A DNA stretch of 64,000 bases from Candidatus Gastranaerophilales bacterium (GCA_944326545.1 CALVEH010000001.1:259422-323421); one strand, 5' to 3'; positions 1-9,076 are shown, counted from the first letter of the stretch. Made by a program: numbers and translations. Notes: generated by a model from the letters alone, not told the origin.

Positions 1-1
1 T

Positions 2-583
2 ATGAAAGTTATTGATGAGATTATTTATCTTGCTCATCAATCAAGGGTAAAAGGACTTTTTAGTCTTAACGAGTATATAGACAACATTAGAGATCCTTTC
101 TTAAAAAGAGGTATTCAGCTTTCTGTGGATTTTAACAACAATCCGCAAATGATTTATGATATTTTGAAGGCGGAAATTTCGTACAACGAAGAAGAGGAAT
201 TAATTAATTCAAGAGTCTTTGAGGCCTTGGGAGGTTATGCTCCGACTTTTGGTATTGTTGGTGCTGTGTTTGGCTTGATTCAAATTATGGGATATATTCA
301 GCAGCCCGATATATTGGCACAAGGTATTGCTGTTGCATTTGTGTCAACGTTATATGGGGTTGGTTTTGCCAATCTTTTGTTCTTACCGATAGCAGGTAAG
401 CTCAAAATGAACACAAGAGAAAAAATTCTTTTTAAAGAGGTTGTTTTGCAAGGGATTGTTTCTATACAGATGGAAGAATCTCCTATGGTTATTGAAGAAA
501 AGCTTTTGGCATATTTAAAATATCACAACGATTATCACAAGGTAGATAAGAAAAGTCATATGGGAGCTTATGAAGTAAGATAA
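2..583 (+). CDS. motA: Flagellar motor stator protein MotA (5' truncated by window edge)
   Basis: This is the C-terminal part of the proton-channel stator subunit MotA, an inner-membrane protein that pairs with MotB and drives flagellar rotation. The visible 193 residues hold the cytoplasmic segment and the last two membrane helices, including the diagnostic GGYAPTFGIVGAVFGL helix and a second near IAVAFVSTLYGVGFANLLFLP. Full MotA proteins are about 250-290 residues with two more helices at the N-terminus, so the methionine at base 2 is probably internal and the gene begins before the window. Its stop overlaps the motB start in a TAATG junction, which implies translational coupling. The order motA-motB-fliL-fliM-fliN supports the call. 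Confidence 0.9.
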   Translation: MKVIDEIIYLAHQSRVKGLFSLNEYIDNIRDPFLKRGIQLSVDFNNNPQMIYDILKAEISYNEEEELINSRVFEALGGYAPTFGIVGAVFGLIQIMGYIQQPDILAQGIAVAFVSTLYGVGFANLLFLPIAGKLKMNTREKILFKEVVLQGIVSIQMEESPMVIEEKLLAYLKYHNDYHKVDKKSHMGAYEVR

Positions 584-1320
584 TGAAAAATGAGTATTAT
601 ACAAATTCTAATGACTATATAAACCGTTGGGTTATTTCTTATGCGGATTTTGTAACAATGCTTCTTGCATTGTTTATGGTTATGTTTGCGACAAATTCTA
701 TGGGCGAGATGAAAGTTAAAGATGTTAACAAGTCTATACAAAAAGTTTTTGCTTCTAAAACAATAGACAAAAACGAAGAAGCAGAAGTTGTCGCTCAAAA
801 GGAACAAAAAAGCACAGACGGAATTCTGGAAAATAGTGGCAAAACCATACTGGATGGCGGTGATGGAATACTTGACACTAAGCAGCTTATCGAAGAAATT
901 GAAAAGGAAATTCAGCTAAATACTTCAGTAAAAGTAATAAAATCAGACCGTGGGGTGGTAATAAGACTTAATGATACTATGCTTTTTGACCCCGGTTCTG
1001 CTATAATAAAACCACAGGCAAAGGTCACACTTGATAAAATCGCAGGTACTTTAGAAAAGTGTAAGAATCCTATACTTATTGAAGGTCATACGGATTCGAT
1101 GCCTATACAAAATGAAAGATTTCCTTCTAATTGGGAACTATCAACGGCAAGAGCTACAAATATAATCAAGTATCTTACTCAGTCACATGGTTTTCCACCG
1201 GGCAGGTTGTCGGCAGTAGGGTATGGTGAGTATATGCCGATAGAAAAAAATACTACACCTCAAGGACGCGCAAAAAACCGTAGAGTGGATATAATAGTAT
1301 TAAGTTCTGATAAAAAATAA
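583..1320 (+). CDS. motB: Flagellar motor stator protein MotB
   Basis: MotB is the peptidoglycan-anchored stator subunit that conducts ions with MotA. The single membrane helix lies at about residues 18-38 (SYADFVTMLLALFMVMFA), and Asp22 sits where the essential proton-binding aspartate is found. The C-terminal half is an OmpA-like peptidoglycan-binding domain with the typical EGHTDSMPI and NRRVDIIVL segments. Its 245 residues are a normal length. The start codon overlaps the motA stop by one base. A proton-driven motor is inferred from the MotB-like plug sequence, but PomB-type sodium motors cannot be excluded by eye. Confidence 0.95.
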   Translation: MKNEYYTNSNDYINRWVISYADFVTMLLALFMVMFATNSMGEMKVKDVNKSIQKVFASKTIDKNEEAEVVAQKEQKSTDGILENSGKTILDGGDGILDTKQLIEEIEKEIQLNTSVKVIKSDRGVVIRLNDTMLFDPGSAIIKPQAKVTLDKIAGTLEKCKNPILIEGHTDSMPIQNERFPSNWELSTARATNIIKYLTQSHGFPPGRLSAVGYGEYMPIEKNTTPQGRAKNRRVDIIVLSSDKK

Positions 1321-1342
1321 GTTTATAAGTTGGAGATATAAA

Positions 1343-1954
1343 ATGTCAAAACCTACACAGGAAAAAACACCTGAAAAAGATAAAGCAGTTAGTGAAAACG
1401 GCGGTTCAAATTCTATATTAATAAACATAATTACAACCACAATAGTTTGTATTATTTTTATCGGTGTAAATTATTTTTTGCAATCTAACCTTTTAACGAG
1501 TCAGCTTAAAAATGTTTCTGCTCAAGAAACAACAGAAGAAGACGCTGAACAGTTAGATAAACCTGAAAGGGGTTTGGTTTTAGACTTAGGTGATTTTACT
1601 ATGAACCTTAGTGATGTAGAACCAAGAAGATATTTGAAGGCTAATGTTGCTGTAGAAATAACAAATCCTGAGCCTGATCCGGCTGCTGAGGAAGTCAAAC
1701 CTTCTGGCGGTCATGGTGGACACGGCGCTCCTGCTCCAAATCCTAAAAATGCTTTAATTGCAGAGATGGAACAGTATAAACCTGCTATTAGAGATGCTGT
1801 TATTACCGTTTTAACAAGTAAAACTTCTGATGAGCTAGCAACAACGGCAGGTAAAGAATTGGCTAAGCAACAAATAGCAGAGTCTGTTAACGGCATATTT
1901 GACGGCGAAAGAGAAGTTATAAGAGTAAGCTTTGGGCAGTTTATTATGCAATAG
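1343..1954 (+). CDS. fliL: Flagellar basal body-associated protein FliL
   Basis: FliL is a single-pass membrane protein that sits around the stator and supports torque. It shows a short cytoplasmic N-terminus, one helix at about residues 24-46, and a periplasmic domain opening with LDLGDFTMNLSD, the usual FliL start of the folded part, and closing with VSFGQFIMQ. A His/Gly/Pro-rich insert (GGHGGHGAPAP, around residue 125) is a low-complexity loop not usual for the family. A GGAG ribosome site lies a few bases before the ATG. It is 22 bases downstream of motB in the same operon. Confidence 0.88.
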   Translation: MSKPTQEKTPEKDKAVSENGGSNSILINIITTTIVCIIFIGVNYFLQSNLLTSQLKNVSAQETTEEDAEQLDKPERGLVLDLGDFTMNLSDVEPRRYLKANVAVEITNPEPDPAAEEVKPSGGHGGHGAPAPNPKNALIAEMEQYKPAIRDAVITVLTSKTSDELATTAGKELAKQQIAESVNGIFDGEREVIRVSFGQFIMQ

Positions 1955-1970
1955 TTTGTGGGAGAGTTAA

Positions 1971-2984
1971 ATGTCAGATTTTCAACAAAGCAATGATAAT
2001 TTAGATATGCTTCCGTCAGAATTGACGGATAATGATTTGCTTATGAAAAGTTTTGACGGTACAGACGAACACAGAAAAGGCTACAAACTCTACAATTTTA
2101 GACGTCCTGACAAATTTTCAAAAGACCACTTAAGAGGTTTGCAAGATATCCACAAAGAGTTTTCAAGACAGCTTGCTCTTGTTTTGACTGCATACTTAAG
2201 AATGCATCTTGAGGTTGACGTAGTTTCTGTTGATCAGCTTACTTATGACGAGTTTATGCGTTCTGTTCCTAACCCTATCTCTATAGCTATTTTTGAACTC
2301 AACCCTTTGCCTGGACAGATTTTGCTTGGTATTAGCTTTGAGGTTTTATCAAGCATTGTAGATAGAATGTTGGGTGGTGTCGGCAATATTGAATCTAAAC
2401 CGAGAGAGTTGACTGATGTTGAAGAATCATTGGTTAAAAAGATGATAGAAAGAACAGTCCAAACTCTTGCAGAGGCTTGGTCACATGTTATTCCTGTTGA
2501 CGGTAATTTAATCGGTTTAGACAACAATTATTCTGGTATTCAGGTTGCAACACCGGGTGAGATTGTTGCTCTTATTACTCTTGAAGTGCACATTTCAGGT
2601 AAACATTACGGGCTTTTAAGTCTTTGTTTCCCATATCCTGTTTTAGAAAATATTTTGTCTCAGCTTACAACACAACATATTTTCCAAACCAAAGGTATTA
2701 TTGCAACAAGTGAAGAAAGACAAAAAATGATTGAAAAATTAGATACTTCACTTGTAGATATTAATGTCTTATTTGGTCAAACAGAAATATCAATGCAGGA
2801 TTTTCTTGATTTAAAAGTGGGCGATGTATTAAAATTGGATAATGCCGCTACAGAAGATTTAATTGTTAATGTCAATGGTGAACGTAAGTTTTACGCTCGT
2901 CCCGGACGTATTAAAGACAAAGTATGTGTTAAGATTACAGACAGATACGATTACTACGTGGATGCATTAAAGAGATATTTTTAG
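1971..2984 (+). CDS. fliM: Flagellar motor switch protein FliM
   Basis: FliM forms the middle ring of the cytoplasmic C-ring, binds phosphorylated CheY and sets rotation direction. The 337-residue length fits. The N-terminal portion leads into YNFRRPDKFSKDHLRGLQDIH, a strong FliM signature, followed by the CheC/CheX-like middle domain and a C-terminal SpoA (FliN-like) domain at about residues 255-335. The first 20 residues should carry the CheY-binding segment (LTDNDLLMKSFD resembles the family's LSQxEIDxLL motif). A GGGAG ribosome site precedes the start. Confidence 0.95.
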   Translation: MSDFQQSNDNLDMLPSELTDNDLLMKSFDGTDEHRKGYKLYNFRRPDKFSKDHLRGLQDIHKEFSRQLALVLTAYLRMHLEVDVVSVDQLTYDEFMRSVPNPISIAIFELNPLPGQILLGISFEVLSSIVDRMLGGVGNIESKPRELTDVEESLVKKMIERTVQTLAEAWSHVIPVDGNLIGLDNNYSGIQVATPGEIVALITLEVHISGKHYGLLSLCFPYPVLENILSQLTTQHIFQTKGIIATSEERQKMIEKLDTSLVDINVLFGQTEISMQDFLDLKVGDVLKLDNAATEDLIVNVNGERKFYARPGRIKDKVCVKITDRYDYYVDALKRYF

Positions 2985-2996
2985 AAAGGATTTTTC

Positions 2997-3530
2997 ATGT
3001 CAGAAGATAATATGCAATATGATGATTTTAACCAAAATGAAATCCCATCAGAAGGTGGTATCAATGATGTAAATCCTGCTGAAAATGCTCCTGATGCAGG
3101 TGCAGTTAATTATGATTTTACTCAAATGGATGGCAATGATGCTGTATCTTCAGTGGGTGACGAACCTCAAGAAGTACATATAGATCCTTCTATGCACGAG
3201 CAAGAACCTGTGACTGTAAGACCATTAGAGTTCACTCCTTTTGACAGTTATACACCTACTAATACAGATACAAATAAGAACCTTGAATTGTTAATGGATA
3301 TCAAGCTCGAACTAACTGTTGAACTAGGCAGATGTCAGTTGCCTGTTAAAAAAGTTCTCGAGTTGACAAGAGGTTCTATAATTGAGCTTGATAAAATTGC
3401 AGGTGAGTCTGTAGAACTTTATGCTAACGGCAAGCATATTGCAAACGGTGAGGTTGTTGTTATCGAAGATAACTTTGGCTTACGTATAACAAGTATTACT
3501 GATCCTCAAGAAAGAATTAAAAGTCTTTAG
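2997..3530 (+). CDS. fliN: Flagellar motor switch protein FliN
   Basis: FliN is the lower C-ring protein of the flagellar switch. The C-terminal 80 residues are a SpoA domain (LMDIKLELTVELGRC, then VLELTRGSIIELDKIAGE and IEDNFGLRITSI). The first 95 or so residues are acidic and low in complexity, making this 177-residue protein longer than E. coli FliN (137) and more like FliN with an N-terminal extension. It is the last gene of the visible flagellar operon, 12 bases after fliM with an AAAGGA site. Its 3' end overlaps the convergent murQ stop by four bases, and no terminator hairpin is visible there. Confidence 0.93.
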   Translation: MSEDNMQYDDFNQNEIPSEGGINDVNPAENAPDAGAVNYDFTQMDGNDAVSSVGDEPQEVHIDPSMHEQEPVTVRPLEFTPFDSYTPTNTDTNKNLELLMDIKLELTVELGRCQLPVKKVLELTRGSIIELDKIAGESVELYANGKHIANGEVVVIEDNFGLRITSITDPQERIKSL

Positions 3531-4414
3531 TAAAAGATTTTTCTTAAAACACCGTTGTTTTCTTTTAAAAGAAGATCTGCTTCTTCAAAACTTAGACCGT
3601 ATAGTATGAACAATACAGCATGTTTTGTTTTGTAGCCGTTTGTTTCAAGAACGTTTCTTGCTGTAGCGGGACGACATCCGCATATTTCAGAAACGATTGT
3701 TACTGCACGTCTTTTTAACTTGTCATTGGTTGGTTTTACATCAATCATCAGGTTATGGTATGTTTTTCCGATTTTTACCATAGATGCTGTTGAAAGCATA
3801 TTAAGAATCATTTTTTGTGCAGTGCCGGCTTTCATTCTGGTAGAGCCTGAAATTGCTTCTGCCCCTGTTTCTACACAAATAAAACAATCTGCAAAATCTT
3901 TCATTTTTGCATCAGGATTGGATGTGACTGCAACTGTTTTACATTTTTTTATTTTTGCTATTTCTAAAAATTTTACAACGTATTTTGCATTACCGGATGC
4001 AGAAATTCCGACAATAGTGTCGTTACTGCATATGTCTTTGTTTTTAAAATCTGTCGCAGCAAGTTCTTCTGAATCTTCAGCGCCTTCAATAGCTTCTCTT
4101 AGAGCTCTGTCACCACCTGCTATTATACCCTGCACCATATCAGGATTCACACTGAATGTTGGCGGGCATTCTGATGCGTCTAAAACGCCGAGTCTTCCGC
4201 TTGTTCCTGCTCCTACGTAAAAAAGTCGTCCACCATCAAGGAAATTTTTGACTATAATATCAACAGCCTGAGCTATTTCAGGGATACATTTTTGTACGGC
4301 TGATGCAACTTTCATATCTTCTTGATTGATCATTGTAAGAATATCATAAGTGCCTACCATATCTATATTAACTGTATTTTTATTAATTAGCTCGGTAGCT
4401 GTTTCATCAAACAT
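3527..4414 (-). CDS. murQ: N-acetylmuramic acid 6-phosphate etherase MurQ
   Basis: MurQ cleaves the lactyl ether of MurNAc-6-phosphate to give GlcNAc-6-phosphate and D-lactate in cell-wall recycling. The 295 residues carry the SIS-fold signature FYVGAGTSGRLGVLDASECPP at about residues 65-86 and the downstream EAISGSTRMKAGTAQK substrate-binding stretch. It is the last gene of a minus-strand operon and follows anmK, whose product makes its substrate. An AGGA ribosome site lies nine bases before the ATG. Confidence 0.95.
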   Translation of the reverse strand: MFDETATELINKNTVNIDMVGTYDILTMINQEDMKVASAVQKCIPEIAQAVDIIVKNFLDGGRLFYVGAGTSGRLGVLDASECPPTFSVNPDMVQGIIAGGDRALREAIEGAEDSEELAATDFKNKDICSNDTIVGISASGNAKYVVKFLEIAKIKKCKTVAVTSNPDAKMKDFADCFICVETGAEAISGSTRMKAGTAQKMILNMLSTASMVKIGKTYHNLMIDVKPTNDKLKRRAVTIVSEICGCRPATARNVLETNGYKTKHAVLFILYGLSFEEADLLLKENNGVLRKIFY

Positions 4415-4423
4415 AATAAATTC

Positions 4424-5548
4424 CTATTGAGTGTGAGATATTACTCCCATGATAACGCTTTTTTTAGCTCCTGTACAGCTTGGTAGGTTATTCGGAGTAT
4501 TGTTTAATGTGCAAAAACCAAGCATTGCAAATGCAATTGCTTCTTTAAATTTGTCATCTATACCAAAATCGTTGTGTGTTTTTACACTAATACCAGTGTA
4601 GTTTTCAATAAGTTTTAACATTGTTTTATTGTATGCTCCACCACCACCGATAACAATTTCGTCCAAATTTGTTTTTGAAAGCACAAAATCTTTGTATGAA
4701 TTTGCTATTGTTTTTGCTGTTAATGCAGTGAGTGTCGCAATAGTATCATATTTATCCTTTGGAGCTGTTTGTGAAATTGCCCTTACGTAATCATCATTAA
4801 ACAGCTCTCTGCCTGTAGATTTGGGTGGCGTTAAACTGTAGTAATTTTCATTTAACAACTCGTTTAGCCAAGTTTCGTTAATTTTCCCTTGAGCAGCAAT
4901 TTCTCCGTCTTTATCAAAAGGAAGATTAAATAACTTTTTGCAGAATGCATCTATAAGCATATTACCGGGGCCTGTGTCAAAGGCAAATGTTTCACAATCT
5001 TTTGATAAAACAGTAACGTTACCTATGCCCCCGATATTTTGAATGGCCCTGTTTTTGTCTTTTTTGAAAATCAACTCATCAGCAAAAGGGACTAAAGGTG
5101 CGCCTTGCCCGCCTTGAACGATATCTTTTGAACGGAAATCACCAATGGTCGTTATTCCTGTAAGTTCGGAAATAACTGATATATTCCCAATTTGCAAGGT
5201 ACTACCTGTTTTGATTCCGCCGATATCTTTAATTTGCGGAATATGAAATACTGTCTGACCGTGAGAAGCTATGTAATCAATGTCTTTAGCTTTTAATCCT
5301 GATTTTGCAATGAGTTCGTTTGCACATTGGGCAAAAAGTTTGCCGACAACAAAACCCATAAAACAAATATCCGAAGTATTTCCTTTGTTGTTAGCAATTT
5401 CAAGCAGCTTTGCTCTAACCTCTTTTGGATAATCAAGTGAGTGGCCTGTTATAAATTCGAAATTAAAATTATCATCGATATTTACGAGTGCCGCATCGAT
5501 ACCATCCATAGAGGTACCTGACATAAGACCAATAGCTGTTTTTTTCAT
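4424..5548 (-). CDS. anmK: Anhydro-N-acetylmuramic acid kinase AnmK
   Basis: AnmK hydrolyses and phosphorylates 1,6-anhydro-MurNAc, giving MurNAc-6-phosphate for MurQ. Anhydro-sugars are made by lytic transglycosylases, so the gene points to muropeptide recycling of the Gram-negative kind. The N-terminus IGLMSGTSMDGIDAAL is the family signature, and the phosphate and sugar-binding stretches GGIGNVT and FDTGPGNMLIDA are present. Its 374 residues are a typical length. It starts three bases after the purine nucleoside phosphorylase gene and is followed nine bases later by murQ. Confidence 0.95.
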   Translation of the reverse strand: MKKTAIGLMSGTSMDGIDAALVNIDDNFNFEFITGHSLDYPKEVRAKLLEIANNKGNTSDICFMGFVVGKLFAQCANELIAKSGLKAKDIDYIASHGQTVFHIPQIKDIGGIKTGSTLQIGNISVISELTGITTIGDFRSKDIVQGGQGAPLVPFADELIFKKDKNRAIQNIGGIGNVTVLSKDCETFAFDTGPGNMLIDAFCKKLFNLPFDKDGEIAAQGKINETWLNELLNENYYSLTPPKSTGRELFNDDYVRAISQTAPKDKYDTIATLTALTAKTIANSYKDFVLSKTNLDEIVIGGGGAYNKTMLKLIENYTGISVKTHNDFGIDDKFKEAIAFAMLGFCTLNNTPNNLPSCTGAKKSVIMGVISHTQ

Positions 5549-5551
5549 AGA

Positions 5552-6352
5552 TTATATCTCTCGGATTATCGAAATAAGTAATTTTTTAAAGTCAGTTTTT
5601 ACTTTTTCTGCTGTTTCAACAACTTCAGCATGAGAAAGTCTTGAAGGGTGTACTCCCGCAGCAGAATTTGTTATACAACTTATTCCAAGTACATCCATAC
5701 TGCAATAATTTGCCACTAAAGCTTCAGGAACAGTAGACATTCCGACAGCATCTGCGCCCATTATCCTTAGCATATTGATTTCCGCAGGTGTTTCATAACT
5801 TGGCCCGCTCATTGCAGCATAGATACCTTGTCTTATTTGTATATTTAATTCTTTAGCTTTTTTCTTTGCCATGTCTATGAGTGATTTTTTATAGATTTCA
5901 CTCATATCCGGGAATCTGTCACCCAAAGATGAATCATTTTCACCAATTAACGGGTTAACGCCCATAAGGTTAATGTGGTCGGTGATTAACATCAAATCAC
6001 CTGCATTGTATCTTTTATTGACCCCACCTGCAGCATTTGTGATGAAAAGAGTTTTTACACCAAGCTTTTTCATTACTTTTATGGGATAAACAATACGGCT
6101 TATATGATACCCTTCGTAGTAGTGGTATCTGCCTTGCATGATTACTGCTTTTTTGCCTTCTACTTCACAAAAAACGAGCTGTCCTTTGTGGCCTGCGACT
6201 GTTGATGTTTCGAAACCGGGAATGTCGTTATAACGAACCCTTACTCCTTGCACGTTATCTGCAAAATCACCAAGACCCGAGCCCAGAATAATACCTATTT
6301 CAGGTTGAAAATCTTTAATCTGTTTTTTTATGTACTCAATTGTTTCGTTCAT
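5552..6352 (-). CDS. punA: Purine nucleoside phosphorylase (trimeric, PNP family 2)
   Basis: The enzyme splits inosine and guanosine (or their deoxy forms) with phosphate, for purine salvage. The 266 residues match the trimeric PNP/MTAP family: phosphate-binding IILGSGLGDFA at residues 21-31, GHKGQLVF, QGRYHYYEGY, the ITNAAGGVN loop and the specificity-loop segment GADAVGMSTVPEALVA. The ITNSAAGV stretch near the C-terminus is also typical. Its presence between the kor genes and the cell-wall recycling genes is odd in function, but the gaps of 3-4 bases show one transcript. MTAP-like activity is less likely given the sequence after the AAGG loop. Confidence 0.9.
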   Translation of the reverse strand: MNETIEYIKKQIKDFQPEIGIILGSGLGDFADNVQGVRVRYNDIPGFETSTVAGHKGQLVFCEVEGKKAVIMQGRYHYYEGYHISRIVYPIKVMKKLGVKTLFITNAAGGVNKRYNAGDLMLITDHINLMGVNPLIGENDSSLGDRFPDMSEIYKKSLIDMAKKKAKELNIQIRQGIYAAMSGPSYETPAEINMLRIMGADAVGMSTVPEALVANYCSMDVLGISCITNSAAGVHPSRLSHAEVVETAEKVKTDFKKLLISIIREI

Positions 6353-6355
6353 ATT

Positions 6356-6925
6356 TTATACGGTAACCATTTGTTGTCTTATAATATTTGCACCAAATTC
6401 AATAGATTCTAAATTGTTTGGAAGTAATGCAGCTTTTTTGGCAGAAACTGTTTTTGCCATTTCTTTCATAACTTCTTTAACCGATTCTATTTTTAAAATC
6501 TTAGTTTTTTCTAAGAATGCACCTAGGGCAATAACATTAACAAATGCAGGTTGTGTAAGCTTTTGAGCAAGTTCGTTAAGCGGGATTTTTATGTAATCGA
6601 TGTCTGTTCTTTTTGGCTTTATATGAGACAAGGAAGAATTTATAATCATAAATCCGCCTGATTTTACTTTATGTTCAAACTTTTCTTGTGAAGCATCGTT
6701 TAATGCAATAACTGCATCTGCCTCATCGATAACAGGAGAAGGTACTTCGCGATCAGAAATATTAACTGAACAGTTAACTGCACCGCCTCTCATTTCTGCA
6801 CCGTAGGCAGGGAACCAGGTAGTGTGTTTTCCTTCAAATACGGCAGCGTGGCAAAGCAAAATGCCTGCAAAAAGCGCCCCTTGTCCGCCAAATCCTGATA
6901 TAATTACACTTAAGTCGCCTTTCAT
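6356..6925 (-). CDS. korC: 2-oxoacid:ferredoxin oxidoreductase, gamma subunit (KorC-like)
   Basis: This is the gamma domain subunit of a four-subunit 2-oxoacid:ferredoxin oxidoreductase, probably the 2-oxoglutarate type. The N-terminus SVIISGFGGQGALFAGILL is the family's glycine-rich start, and the PAYGAEMRGG motif follows. Its 189 residues are usual. The ATG overlaps the korB stop in a TAATG junction, with GGAG upstream. The reduced ferredoxin made would serve anaerobic electron flow. The exact substrate (2-oxoglutarate versus another 2-oxoacid) is inferred from subunit layout, not proved by sequence. Confidence 0.88.
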   Translation of the reverse strand: MKGDLSVIISGFGGQGALFAGILLCHAAVFEGKHTTWFPAYGAEMRGGAVNCSVNISDREVPSPVIDEADAVIALNDASQEKFEHKVKSGGFMIINSSLSHIKPKRTDIDYIKIPLNELAQKLTQPAFVNVIALGAFLEKTKILKIESVKEVMKEMAKTVSAKKAALLPNNLESIEFGANIIRQQMVTV

Positions 6926-7683
6926 TATTTGTTCTCCTGTGCGGTAATATCTTTGAATACACCTAACGGGTGTACTGTTTCAATTACGTTTTGTATATGT
7001 TTTACTGATTCAACTGGTGTCATATGCCAGTTTGTAGGACAAGCTGCAAGCACTTCAATAAAGCTGTAGCCAAGCCCTTTTATTTGCATTTCAAAAGCTT
7101 TTTTAATTGCTTTTTTAGCTTGCATAATATTTTTTGTATCTGTAATAGCAACTCTTGCGCAGTATGCTGTGCCGTCACATTGAGAGATTATTTCAGCTGC
7201 ATGCAAAGGATAACCTGTTAACTCAGGTTTTCTTCCTGCCGGAGTAGTTGTTGTAACTTGTCCGACAAGAGTTGTTGCACTAGCTTGTCCGCCTGTCATA
7301 CCGAAGTTTGTGTTATTAATCATTATTGTAGTGATATGTTCACCACGACAAGCAGTATGGATTGTTTCATTAAATCCTATGGTAGCTGCATCTCCATCAC
7401 CTTGATAAGTAAATACAAATTTATCAGGTTTGCATCTTTTTACACCTGTTGCTACACAAGGTGAACGGCCGTGCGATGCGCCTGCGACGTCAAGGTTAAA
7501 GAATTTTTCCAAAAATATTGAACATCCTACAGAAGATATTGCAATAGTATCTTTTTGAAGATTAAACTCGTCAATGAGTTCTGCTATTATCCTTAAAATT
7601 ACTCCGTGTCCGCATCCGGGGCAGAAGGTAAAGTGTCCGTCTTTTAGTAGTGATTCAGGTCTTTTATATACCAATGTTTCCAT
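6925..7683 (-). CDS. korB: 2-oxoacid:ferredoxin oxidoreductase, beta subunit (KorB-like)
   Basis: The beta subunit binds thiamine diphosphate and carries the catalytic site. The TDP-binding motif GDGDAATIGFNE followed by NNTNFGMTGGQ is clear, and CPGCGHG at about residues 21-27 is the conserved N-terminal cysteine motif of the family. At 252 residues it matches KorB. It lies two bases from korA and overlaps korC, so the complex is probably made in balanced amounts. Confidence 0.92.
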   Translation of the reverse strand: METLVYKRPESLLKDGHFTFCPGCGHGVILRIIAELIDEFNLQKDTIAISSVGCSIFLEKFFNLDVAGASHGRSPCVATGVKRCKPDKFVFTYQGDGDAATIGFNETIHTACRGEHITTIMINNTNFGMTGGQASATTLVGQVTTTTPAGRKPELTGYPLHAAEIISQCDGTAYCARVAITDTKNIMQAKKAIKKAFEMQIKGLGYSFIEVLAACPTNWHMTPVESVKHIQNVIETVHPLGVFKDITAQENK

Positions 7684-7685
7684 AA

Positions 7686-8768
7686 TTATCTGACCCCTGC
7701 TTGTGTTTTGTTTTCAAGTGTTGAATATAACTCTTTGATTTTGTTAAAAATCATATCTGGTGTGAGTAAGCCGCCTGCTGTTCTTCCGTAAAATTCAACA
7801 GGACAAGCACCAAATACTGCAGAACGTACGTCTAAAAGCATTTGTCCTTTGTTTAATTCCAAATCAAGAATCATATCTGCTTTTTGTGCAACTTTGTTTA
7901 AGTCTTTGTCAGGGAATGGGAATAATGTAATTGGTCTGAATAAACCAACTTTCATTCCTTCTTCTCTTGCTCTGTCAACAGCTGCTTTGGCAACTCTTCC
8001 TACAGACCCAAAGGCTGTTAATACAAGTTTTGCATCTGCAAATTTGTAGTCTTCGTATGTAGTTTCGTTTTGTGCAACGAGTTCATACTTTTCAAAAATT
8101 TCGTTTGTTAGTTCTTCCATTGCGCCTTCAGGCATGTGTAGAGAAACAACATTTCTTGCCGGACGATTGTTTGCACCGTCTAAAGCCCATTCGCTTACAT
8201 CCGGGTCTTTGTAAGGGTATTCTCCAAACTCTGCCGGTTCCATCATCTGGCCTAAAATGCCGTCCGCCAATAACATAACAGGGTTTCTGTATTTTAAAGC
8301 CAAGTGGAAAGCTCTGTATGTTAAATCAATAGCTTCTTGAACCGTTGACGGAGAAAGAACGATAATTTTGTAATCGCCGTTGCCTCCACCTTTTAATGCT
8401 TGAAAATAATCAGCTTGAGCAGGGGCAATGTTTCCTAATCCGGGGCCGCCTCTCATTACACTGACAATAACACCTGGTACTTGCGCACAACACATTGCTG
8501 AAAGCGCTTCTTGCATAAGAGCAATTCCGCAAGAAGATGAAGATGTCATTGCTTTTGTTCCTGTGGTCCCTGCTCCGATTACCATATTAATTGAAGCAAG
8601 TTCACTTTCTGCAGTGATGAATACTCTTCCAAGTTTTGGAAGGTGTTTGCCCATATATTCGCCTATTTCACTTTGCGGTGTTATAGGATAACCAAAATAG
8701 CATTGGCAACCTGCATTGATAGCAGCTTGTGCAATTGCTTCATTCCCTTTAACTAATACTTTAGCCAC
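7686..8768 (-). CDS. korA: 2-oxoacid:ferredoxin oxidoreductase, alpha subunit (KorA-like)
   Basis: The alpha subunit supplies the pyrimidine-binding and C-terminal domains of the oxidoreductase. NAGCQCYFGYPITPQSEIGEYM at residues 18-39 is the diagnostic pyruvate:ferredoxin oxidoreductase domain I motif, with MTSSSSCGIALMQEAL and MRGGPGLGN after it. The 360 residues are in the KorA/VorB range. The start is GTG at 8768, overlapping the ferredoxin-subunit stop (TAGTG), which explains why no ATG is found at the N-terminus MAKVLVKGNEA. Confidence 0.92.
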   Translation of the reverse strand: MAKVLVKGNEAIAQAAINAGCQCYFGYPITPQSEIGEYMGKHLPKLGRVFITAESELASINMVIGAGTTGTKAMTSSSSCGIALMQEALSAMCCAQVPGVIVSVMRGGPGLGNIAPAQADYFQALKGGGNGDYKIIVLSPSTVQEAIDLTYRAFHLALKYRNPVMLLADGILGQMMEPAEFGEYPYKDPDVSEWALDGANNRPARNVVSLHMPEGAMEELTNEIFEKYELVAQNETTYEDYKFADAKLVLTAFGSVGRVAKAAVDRAREEGMKVGLFRPITLFPFPDKDLNKVAQKADMILDLELNKGQMLLDVRSAVFGACPVEFYGRTAGGLLTPDMIFNKIKELYSTLENKTQAGVR

Positions 8769-8977
8769 TATCTGTAAACCTCTCTTATTGCTACATCAGG
8801 GCAATTCATTGCACACATTGCACAGCCGATGCATTCATTTTTTTCATCTTTAAATTCAACCGGAAAATCTCCGTGTAAATTAGGTTCGTCACTCTTTTTT
8901 AGTAAACCCTTAGGACATGCGTTGATACACAAATAGCAACCCTTACACACATCTCTGTCAATTACAATCCTGCCCAT
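8768..8977 (-). CDS. korD: 2x[4Fe-4S] ferredoxin subunit of 2-oxoacid oxidoreductase (KorD-like)
   Basis: This 69-residue protein is a bacterial-type ferredoxin with two four-cysteine motifs, CKGCYLCINACPKG and CIGCAMCAMNCPDVA. It should pass electrons from the KorAB centre. It is the first gene of the operon korD-korA-korB-korC-punA-anmK-murQ. The stop codon overlaps the korA GTG start. The ribosome site is weak (GAGA). A sigma70-type promoter lies about 40-65 bases upstream. Confidence 0.9.
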   Translation of the reverse strand: MGRIVIDRDVCKGCYLCINACPKGLLKKSDEPNLHGDFPVEFKDEKNECIGCAMCAMNCPDVAIREVYR

Positions 8978-9013
8978 AAATATCTCGATTTTTAATATAG
9001 TTTCCCTTACATA

Positions 9014-9041
9014 ATTGTAGCACGCGTAAGCTAAAATACAA
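9014..9041 (-). promoter_or_regulatory. Predicted sigma70-type promoter of the kor-punA-anmK-murQ operon
   Basis: Read on the minus strand, TTGTAT (36-41) and TACAAT (14-19) are separated by 16 bases. The start of transcription would fall near 9007, about 30 bases before the korD ATG. Nothing else in the 156-base gap resembles a promoter this well. Confidence 0.55.
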
Positions 9042-9076
9042 CTTAAAACAAGTGTTAGGTGTTTTATTTGTTAACA

